64,000 nt of DNA from an uncultured Parabacteroides sp. (GTDB taxonomy: Bacteria; Bacteroidota; Bacteroidia; Bacteroidales; Tannerellaceae). The notes below the pieces were generated by a model. It was given only the letters and a program-made list of their open reading frames with translations, did not search any database and was not told the DNA's origin. Of the stretch, positions 58,083 to 64,000 are shown in pieces; position 1 is the first letter of the stretch; each line of letters opens with the position of its first letter. Both the position numbers and the translations under genes were made by a program. The stretch is from positions 1 to 64,000 of the forward strand of contig CALUZS010000006.1 of assembly GCA_944325355.1 (NCBI GenBank). The letters are read 5' to 3'.

Positions 58083-60290
58083 ATGACTATTCGTGAAATA
58101 AACCAGAGTTATAATCGGATAACAGGGGCATTAGAAAGCCGTGAGCTGAAAGAAGCTTTCGATCATCTGCAGGGCTTGATTGCCGGAACGCAGGAGTATG
58201 TGTTCCAAGACAGGATGGAGTCGTTGCAAGATACCTATAAATACATGCTTCAGTACAGGGTGCAAGGTGTAGAAGACCCGATGCAGGAAGAAATATATAA
58301 ACAGGTGATATCTTCGCTTTATGAACTTGCCGATGAAGTAAGACAGAAGGCTTTGTTGAAGGATTCACCGTTGTCGTATTATAGCCGGAAGCGTATTTTG
58401 CAACAAACGGGGGAGGAGGTGACTTTTTCTTCTTTGTATAATGTAATATCCGGGATTTCCGTAGCAGAAAGCGAAGGTGAAATAAAAAGGGAAGCCCGGC
58501 AGTGTATGGAAGATTCGGCATCTACGCTTTTTTATAAGATATGGACCTCATTCCCTTTGACTACCGAGGAAGTTGTTGGTATCCGCCGTTTTATGGATAG
58601 CGCGGATATTTTTCCGGATACGAAATGTCTGGTTGTTTCGGGATTGACGTTGGCTTTACAAAATGCATTCGATAGAGAAAAACTGGAGCTTCTATTTAAT
58701 GCCGCATCCGGTACCGAAGAAATGGAGGTGCGTGTACGGGCGTTGGTCGGCATACTCCTTACGCTATATATTTATCGGAAGCGCATCTGGTTGTACGATT
58801 TTATAGGGAACCGCCTGTATGCACTTGCGGAAACATCTCCTTCTTTGGAGAAAACATTACGTGCAATCGGAATGCGGTTTATTATATCCCGCGAAACGGA
58901 GAAGATAACGCACCGTTTACAGAATGAAATCATTCCGGAGATGATGAAGCTCAGCTCCAAAATCGGACGGAAAATAAATTTGTCCGACGAGTTTTCGTTG
59001 GAACATTTTGAAGAAGGGGTGAATCCTGAGTGGCAGGAAAAAATATTCTCCGACAGTAAGTTGGAGAAGTTGATGTCCGAATACGGGGAGTTGCAGTTTG
59101 AGGGGGCGGATGTTCTGCATTCTACATTCATCCATCTGAAGAATTATCCGTTCTTCCGGGAGATGAGCAACTGGTTCTTGCCTTTCAACCGGAAACATTC
59201 CATGTTGTCGAAGCTACAAGAGAGAGGAAATGCGGGCATTTCCAGTTTATTGGATACAATAGCAAGTTCTTCTTTCATGTGTAATTCGGATACCTATTCG
59301 TTTTATTTCAGTATTGAAAACTTGCCGGATAGCGCCCGTTCCGTTATTGTCGGGCAGATGGATGCCGAGTCTGCGGAGCTTATGAGACAGAGTAAGGCTG
59401 AATTGCAGGACGGCCGTTCCAAAGAGGATGTAGCTATCGGCAAATACGTGCAGGACTTGTACCGTTTTTACAAATTATTTCCCGGGCATCTTGATTTTAC
59501 CGATATTTTTACGTTGCCGCTGGATTTTCATAATCTGGATATCTTGAAACCTTTCATGTCGGGCGAGGAGTGCTTGCGCCCAATTGCGGAACTGTATCTG
59601 CGGAAAAACTATTTCGGAGATGCGTTGCTGGTATTTTCCCGTTTGCTGGAGACAAATCCCGGCAACGAACTGCTCTATCAGAAAATAGGATATTGCAAGC
59701 AGATGAGCAACGATTTACAGGGCGCATTAGACGCATATCTGCATGCCGATTTGCTGAATCCGGGAGGAAAATGGCTTACTAAACGGATTGCCACATGTTA
59801 CAAATCGCTCAAGCAGCCGGCGGAAGCTTTAAAGTACTATCAGCGATATGAATTGCTTTCTCCGGAGGATTTATCCGTACAGATAAGCATCGGGCATTGT
59901 TTCTTGGAATTAAAAGAGTACCAGGAAGCGTTGAAATGCTACTTCAAAGTGGATTATCTGGATACATCCGACCAACATAAAGCATGGCGTCCGATTGCCT
60001 GGTGTTCTTTCCTTATAGGCAAATATGAGCAGGCGCGCAATTACTACCGGAAGATTGAAGAGAATTTTCCTGAGGTACAGGATTATTTGAATGCCGGGCA
60101 TGTGGAGTGGGCGATGAATAATGCAAAAGGAGCTCTGTCCTATTATAAGAAATCGGTGGCAAAAGGCGGAAACGACTGGAATAAATTCAGGGATTTGTTT
60201 GAACAGGACGTTCCCGACTTGTTGAATGCAGGAATAGGAAAAGATGAGATTCCGTTGATGCTGGATGCTATCCGTTATGAGTTAAGTTGA
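58083..60290 (+). CDS. Tetratricopeptide repeat protein, 735 aa
   Basis: A long cytosolic protein with a helical N-terminal half (residues 1-450, no recognised domain) and a C-terminal half of TPR motifs from about residue 490 (for example GDALLVFSRLLETNPGN and AEALKYYQRYELLSPED). It has no signal peptide. It is 33 bases upstream of the nuclease gene and probably co-transcribed with it. Partners are unknown. Confidence 0.8.
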   Translation: MTIREINQSYNRITGALESRELKEAFDHLQGLIAGTQEYVFQDRMESLQDTYKYMLQYRVQGVEDPMQEEIYKQVISSLYELADEVRQKALLKDSPLSYYSRKRILQQTGEEVTFSSLYNVISGISVAESEGEIKREARQCMEDSASTLFYKIWTSFPLTTEEVVGIRRFMDSADIFPDTKCLVVSGLTLALQNAFDREKLELLFNAASGTEEMEVRVRALVGILLTLYIYRKRIWLYDFIGNRLYALAETSPSLEKTLRAIGMRFIISRETEKITHRLQNEIIPEMMKLSSKIGRKINLSDEFSLEHFEEGVNPEWQEKIFSDSKLEKLMSEYGELQFEGADVLHSTFIHLKNYPFFREMSNWFLPFNRKHSMLSKLQERGNAGISSLLDTIASSSFMCNSDTYSFYFSIENLPDSARSVIVGQMDAESAELMRQSKAELQDGRSKEDVAIGKYVQDLYRFYKLFPGHLDFTDIFTLPLDFHNLDILKPFMSGEECLRPIAELYLRKNYFGDALLVFSRLLETNPGNELLYQKIGYCKQMSNDLQGALDAYLHADLLNPGGKWLTKRIATCYKSLKQPAEALKYYQRYELLSPEDLSVQISIGHCFLELKEYQEALKCYFKVDYLDTSDQHKAWRPIAWCSFLIGKYEQARNYYRKIEENFPEVQDYLNAGHVEWAMNNAKGALSYYKKSVAKGGNDWNKFRDLFEQDVPDLLNAGIGKDEIPLMLDAIRYELS

Positions 60291-60323
60291 GTGTTCAGAT
60301 GATTAATAGCTTAGTGGAATTTT

Positions 60324-61310
60324 ATGGCGAAGAAAAAGATTAAACCGAAGAGAACGGGCCGGAAAAAGAAAAAGCAGGGCGGCTTTTTCTCTTCCATGAC
60401 ACGCACGTTCTGGCATCTTCTTGTCGGGGTTATCTTTCTGATACTTGTTGTTGAGGGTGTGATATATGTACACGATTACCAGTCATCGAATAACAAAGAA
60501 AAGAAGACGCTGGTAATCCGGCAGAAAACGCAGAGCCCTGAAACGGGGAAAAGAGAAGAATTCCGGAAGGAGCTATCCCGTCAAGATGAAAAATATAGAG
60601 TGTCGGGACAATCTTTCAAGGCAGGAGACGAAATTCCGAAATTGAAAGTGAAAAGGAAAGAACAGGTTATTAGACATGAAGGATATACCGTATCATATAA
60701 TTCGGATTACCGGATAGCGAATTGGGTCGCTTACGAACTTACGGACAAAGAAGCCGTAAGCAAGAAGGCGGAACGCAGCAATAAATTTGTTGCCGACCCG
60801 GAAGTAAAGGGTGCAATGGCAACCAACGGCGATTATCACCGTTCCGGTTACGACAGGGGGCATCTGGCTCCGGCAGCAGATATGAAATGGTCGGTGAAGG
60901 CAATGCGGGAATCTTTTTATATGAGTAACATTTGTCCCCAGAAACCTGGGCTTAACCGGGGAATTTGGAACCAGCTGGAGGAGGATTGCCGTATGTGGGC
61001 GAAGGAGAACGGGGCATTGATGATTGTTGCCGGGCCGGTTATCTCTGCGAATATGGAGCGTTTAGGAGAGAACCGTGTGGCTGTTCCGGAAAAATTTTAT
61101 AAAGTAATTTGCCGTTATGCCGGTGATACCCCGACGGCAATTGGCTTTGTCTTTGAAAACCGGAATTATTCGGATGAGTCGTTGTTGAACTTTGCAGTTC
61201 CGGTTGATGAGGTCGAGACTGTCACGGGTATAGACTTTTTCCCCTCGTTCCCGGATTCCATCGAGAACCGTATGGAATCCAGTGTCGACTGGACTTCCTG
61301 GTCTTTTTAA
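60324..61310 (+). CDS. Membrane-anchored DNA/RNA non-specific endonuclease
   Basis: A 328-residue NucA/beta-beta-alpha-Me nuclease. A very basic N-terminus (residues 1-20) and one membrane segment (29-50) place the catalytic part in the periplasm. The active motif DRGH is at 177-180 (H180 as general base) followed by LAPAADMKWS, and the Mg-binding asparagine is in PGLNRGIWNQLE. It may scavenge nucleic acids or degrade incoming DNA. It follows the 735-residue TPR gene. Confidence 0.88.
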   Translation: MAKKKIKPKRTGRKKKKQGGFFSSMTRTFWHLLVGVIFLILVVEGVIYVHDYQSSNNKEKKTLVIRQKTQSPETGKREEFRKELSRQDEKYRVSGQSFKAGDEIPKLKVKRKEQVIRHEGYTVSYNSDYRIANWVAYELTDKEAVSKKAERSNKFVADPEVKGAMATNGDYHRSGYDRGHLAPAADMKWSVKAMRESFYMSNICPQKPGLNRGIWNQLEEDCRMWAKENGALMIVAGPVISANMERLGENRVAVPEKFYKVICRYAGDTPTAIGFVFENRNYSDESLLNFAVPVDEVETVTGIDFFPSFPDSIENRMESSVDWTSWSF

Positions 61311-61478
61311 AGCCGCAAAGAGATGTTTCCGAGAGGAGAATTTGTTTTATAAAAATATGTTGTATAATATATATTTTTATTTGGTCGTTTCGTTTTTTAG
61401 TTCCATCTTTGCATACACAAGATAACCTAAACAATCTTTTTGCTGTTAGAGCTAATGCCGTTTAAAGCCAAAAGCATT

Positions 61479-61507
61479 AAAGACCCTCTTTGGAAGGTCT
61501 TTTTTGT
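61479..61507 (+). terminator. Terminator between the nuclease and nikR-like genes
   Basis: AAAGACC (61479-61485) pairs with GGTCTTT (61496-61502), followed by TTTTG. Confidence 0.75.
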
Positions 61508-61539
61508 TTTTATAAGGGTTGGCTATCCTTGAAATCCAT

Positions 61540-61547
61540 TATTTTTG
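61540..61547 (+). promoter_or_regulatory. -7 box of the nikR-like gene
   Basis: TATTTTTG, matching TAnnTTTG, 24 bases before the ATG at 61571; the codon at 61490 lies upstream of it, which excludes the longer frame. Confidence 0.55.
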
Positions 61548-61570
61548 TAGTGGCTAAAAAGAATTTTGAT

Positions 61571-61972
61571 ATGACTGTAAAGCGTTTTGGTGTTTCATTG
61601 GAAGAAGATTTGTTGGAATCCCTCGATTCGTATGTGTTGACAAACGGTTTTTCAAACCGTTCACAGGCAATCCGTTTTTTGATAGAGAAAAATATTGCAG
61701 AGCAGAAGTGGCAATGTAATCACGTCGTTGCCGGTACGATTATTATCATGTTCGACCAAACTAAAACGGATATCTCAATTAAAATAAATGCAATCCAACA
61801 AAATTTCAAAGATGTGATATTGTCATCCACACAATATTACATTAATAAAAATTTTTGTTTGCATATTGTCACGGTTATGGGAATTGCCCGGCGGCTAACG
61901 TCTCTGTCGGATAAGCTAATATCCATTAAAGGCATCATGCATGGCAAGCTGGTGATGAGCCGGGCGGATTAA
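61571..61972 (+). CDS. NikR-like ribbon-helix-helix regulator with lost nickel ligands
   Basis: A 133-residue protein with the NikR layout: an N-terminal ribbon-helix-helix (VKRFGVSLEEDLLESLDSYV and FSNRSQAIRFLIEK, residues 3-40) and a C-terminal ACT-like domain ending near HGKLVMS. When aligned on E. coli NikR through the conserved cysteine (C96), the positions of the nickel ligands H76, H87 and H89 hold Q77, Q88 and Y90, so three of four are missing. DNA binding looks intact, while Ni(2+) sensing by the known site does not. No nickel transporter lies nearby. It converges on the MATE gene with overlapping stop codons (TTAA at 61969-61972). Confidence 0.8.
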   Translation: MTVKRFGVSLEEDLLESLDSYVLTNGFSNRSQAIRFLIEKNIAEQKWQCNHVVAGTIIIMFDQTKTDISIKINAIQQNFKDVILSSTQYYINKNFCLHIVTVMGIARRLTSLSDKLISIKGIMHGKLVMSRAD

Positions 61973-63348
61973 TTTCCAGTTGTTGCCTTTTGCGGGCTGT
62001 TATTTTGTGGGGACCGATTTAATATGAAATGGAACCTCCGCCACAGGAGGATACCTAAAGTCGTAAGGCTGACCGGATACCCACACCATATTCCTAACGC
62101 TCCCCATTCTAACGTGAAACCACAGAAATAACCGATAGGCAAAGCCAGTCCGAAATGGCAGAAACAAGCTGCCCATGCCATATATTTGACATCCGACAAG
62201 CCGCGTAGGGCATTTGCAAAAAGAATTTGAAGTCCGTCACCCAATTGGTAAAGCATAAGCGATATGCACAGCAGAGAGACGATAGAGATGACCTCCTCTT
62301 CGGTTGTAAACAAGTATCCGATATAGTTGCGTGTGACGAATATAATGCAGATAACGAGGAGGGCGATTGCCGTGATGATGTGTAATCCTGCATAGCCGGC
62401 TTTTCTGATTTCCGTCCAATTCCCGATTCCCCGGTAACGGCTGATACGAATCGCTACGGCAGCGGCGATACCATAATAAACCATGAATCCCAGTGTCGTG
62501 ATGACGCATGCGATTTGGTGTCCAGCCAATGCTATGTATCCCAGCCATCCCATCATAACGACGCTCAGGCTAAAGGAAGCTGTCTCGACACCCATTTGTA
62601 ATCCTACAGGCAATCCGAGATGTATCAGTTTGCGAATATTCAGTTTGTTGAAAATCTTTCCCTGTTTGAATCCGGTATAGTAATTTTTATATTTGTCTTT
62701 TGAGACGAACAGATACCAGAAGACGAGGAGGGTGGCTATCCGGCTGAACAGTGTAGAGATGCCGGCTCCCATGAGTCCGAGTTCCGGGGCTCCGAAATTC
62801 CCGTATATGAGGATGTAGTTCCCGATAATGTTGAGCACGTTTGCTCCAAGCATAATCCACATAGGGGTGATTGTATCTGTCGTTCCGTCGCTGAATTGCT
62901 TGAACGCATTGAACAGCATGGTGAATATGATGGAAAATAGTTGGAGTATATAATAAGGGATGATGTAAGGCATCAGCTCTTCCGGTTGGTTTAGCAAGTC
63001 TATCCGTAGAAGGAGCAACAGCATCCCGAAGCTAAGTAATAAACCAAACAGGAAGTTGATAAATAAGCTGTTTTTAAGCATTTCCCCGGCATTGTTGTAT
63101 TGCTTGTTGGCAACTAACCCTCCGATAATAGGCGTGAGACCGTAAGAAAATCCCATTCCGCATATAAAAGCCAAGTTGAAAAAGTTATTTACGAATGAGG
63201 CGGCTGCCAGTTCCTGGGTGCTGTGGTGACCGACCATGATATTGTCGGCAAAGTTTACGATGATAATGCCCAATTGCCCCATCATGATGGGGATTCCTAA
63301 TTGTATGGTGTCCCGGTAATGTTCGCGATAATTAGAAAAGATACTCAT
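61969..63348 (-). CDS. MATE family efflux transporter (NorM-like)
   Basis: A 459-residue multidrug or metabolite exporter with about twelve membrane segments: GIPIMMGQLGIIIVNFADNIMVGHHS near the start and the paired repeat GLPVGLQMGVETASFSLSVVMMGWLG in the second half (each a run of short motifs). The start is taken at 63348 (MSIFSNYREH); an ATG at 63360 is also in frame. It is downstream of the PPIase gene but separated by a strong terminator. Confidence 0.9.
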   Translation of the reverse strand: MSIFSNYREHYRDTIQLGIPIMMGQLGIIIVNFADNIMVGHHSTQELAAASFVNNFFNLAFICGMGFSYGLTPIIGGLVANKQYNNAGEMLKNSLFINFLFGLLLSFGMLLLLLRIDLLNQPEELMPYIIPYYILQLFSIIFTMLFNAFKQFSDGTTDTITPMWIMLGANVLNIIGNYILIYGNFGAPELGLMGAGISTLFSRIATLLVFWYLFVSKDKYKNYYTGFKQGKIFNKLNIRKLIHLGLPVGLQMGVETASFSLSVVMMGWLGYIALAGHQIACVITTLGFMVYYGIAAAVAIRISRYRGIGNWTEIRKAGYAGLHIITAIALLVICIIFVTRNYIGYLFTTEEEVISIVSLLCISLMLYQLGDGLQILFANALRGLSDVKYMAWAACFCHFGLALPIGYFCGFTLEWGALGIWCGYPVSLTTLGILLWRRFHFILNRSPQNNSPQKATTGN

Positions 63349-63358
63349 ATTTATTGTC

Positions 63359-63409
63359 AAAAATCCTTTATAAAACCGGCAGGTTTATAGCCACCGGTTT
63401 TATAAAGGA
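63359..63409 (-). terminator. Terminator of the PPIase gene
   Basis: A perfect 16-bp stem (63364-63379 with 63394-63409; TCCTTTATAAAACCGG arm) followed on the minus strand by ATTTTTG. Confidence 0.85.
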
Positions 63410-63448
63410 ATCTATGTCTGATGGTTTTTATTATGAACGAAACAACTT

Positions 63449-64000
63449 TTACAGAATCTCAACGGAAGTAATTGCAATGTTTTCGGTGGGACGGTCTTGT
63501 TTGTTCGTCTTTGCATTTTGTATTGCATCAACGGTTTCCAAGCCTTCAATCACCTCTCCGTAGACTGTGTATTGGTTGTCCAAGAAAGGAACTCCCCCAA
63601 TTGTCGTATAGGTTTTCTTTTGTTCTTCCGTCAGTTTGGTCTCATCTTTACGTCTTTCTGCTTCCAATTCCGTTTTCCCAATCAAAGTATCTCTCAGTAT
63701 GGCCAGTTCTTCTTTGTTGCCGCTACGGTACAGTTCCATGATTTTTGGACGGTATTCCGCTTGCAACCGCGCAAAGATGCTCTGTTTTAACGCATTTTCC
63801 AATTGCTTTTCTATCTGCTTCAAGTCACTTTCTCTGTAAACTTTTCCTGTGACGATGTAGAACTGCGATGCAGAAGATGCTTTTTCCGGATTGACTTCAT
63901 CCCCGGTGCGGGCAGCACATAATGCGCCTTTCTTGTGGAAATATTTCGGATAAACAAACTCGGCAGGAATAGTATATCCTAAATCTCCTGTGCCCAATGA
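63449..64000 (-). CDS. Peptidyl-prolyl isomerase (cyclophilin type), 3' part only
   Basis: The frame is open to the end of the window; the TTG at 63997 is an internal codon in LGTGDLGYTIPAEF, so the N-terminal part is missing. Cyclophilin motifs remain: ALCAARTGDEVNPEKASSASQFYIVTGK and YTVYGEVIEGLETVDAIQNAKTN, with a charged helical insertion (~45-115) between them, common in Bacteroidetes exported PPIases. It speeds proline isomerisation in protein folding. Whether it has a signal or lipoprotein start cannot be seen. Confidence 0.88.
   Translation of the reverse strand, partial: SLGTGDLGYTIPAEFVYPKYFHKKGALCAARTGDEVNPEKASSASQFYIVTGKVYRESDLKQIEKQLENALKQSIFARLQAEYRPKIMELYRSGNKEELAILRDTLIGKTELEAERRKDETKLTEEQKKTYTTIGGVPFLDNQYTVYGEVIEGLETVDAIQNAKTNKQDRPTENIAITSVEIL

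Noticed and set aside
63995..63997. TTG as the start of the PPIase
   Set aside because: It is an internal leucine codon of an open frame that leaves the window; the gene is partial.

Overview
The window is chromosomal DNA of an anaerobic Bacteroidales bacterium. The evidence is a gliding-type GldE, a large type III glutamine synthetase, a 2-oxoacid:ferredoxin oxidoreductase, a 29-codon mS38/bS22-like ribosomal peptide gene, and promoters that repeatedly match the Bacteroidetes -7 element TAnnTTTG in front of the genes. Parabacteroides or a close relative is plausible, but the genus cannot be fixed from the sequence alone. G+C is moderate, with a visibly richer patch over glnA and the purF-like gene.

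Layout. 1-230: two identical tRNA-Gln(CUG) genes and a terminator. 231-3822 (-): mutY, ssb, gldE and a phosphopantetheinyl transferase in one operon. 4018-6098 (+): HU, the tiny ribosomal peptide and an RNase E/G. 6276-14248: a secreted GH36-like hydrolase, an AddB-like nuclease, a Tat-exported GH109-like protein and a murein amidase. 14574-20667 (+): a 1413-residue fused CoA-dehydratase-activase-like protein, its MarR neighbour and a MATE exporter. 20723-25070 (+): two SGNH proteins and an MBOAT acyltransferase, which look like an envelope O-acylation unit. 25118-30696 (-): a queuosine-precursor transporter, DUF2490 protein, DEAD-box helicase, solute-binding protein and porin. 30873-33716 (-): korD-korA-(57-residue membrane protein)-korB-korC. 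33820-40087 (-): glnS, a TPR protein, a PopT-type C55-P transporter, an NlpC/P60 peptidase and an L-Ala-D/L-Glu epimerase, combining translation with wall-precursor and murein-peptide recycling. 40239-43824 (-): Nramp transporter and type III glutamine synthetase. 44332-50584 (+): purF-like gene, carA and carB. 50634-53945 (+): Crp/Fnr regulator and lutABC for lactate oxidation. 54059-57163 (+): secreted GH2 beta-galactosidase. 58083-64000: TPR protein, membrane-anchored DNA/RNA nuclease, NikR-like regulator, MATE exporter, and a peptidyl-prolyl isomerase cut by the window edge.

The most striking stretch is the roughly 0.9 kb gap after the beta-galactosidase (57164-58082). It holds the relic of a type II-C CRISPR-Cas9 locus. 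On the minus strand is what looks like a complete tracrRNA gene, with a TTTG-N19-TATATTTG promoter, an anti-repeat, the AAGGATTATTCCG nexus and an 8-bp terminator hairpin with seven U. Divergently, on the plus strand, is a 48-codon cas9 stub that keeps the RuvC-I motif and then stops. No cas1, cas2 or repeat array is present in the window. Other points worth checking are a NikR-like protein that has lost three of four nickel ligands, a strongly structured leader before the Nramp gene, a 24-bp perfect inverted repeat at 14.4 kb, and the small membrane protein inside the kor operon.
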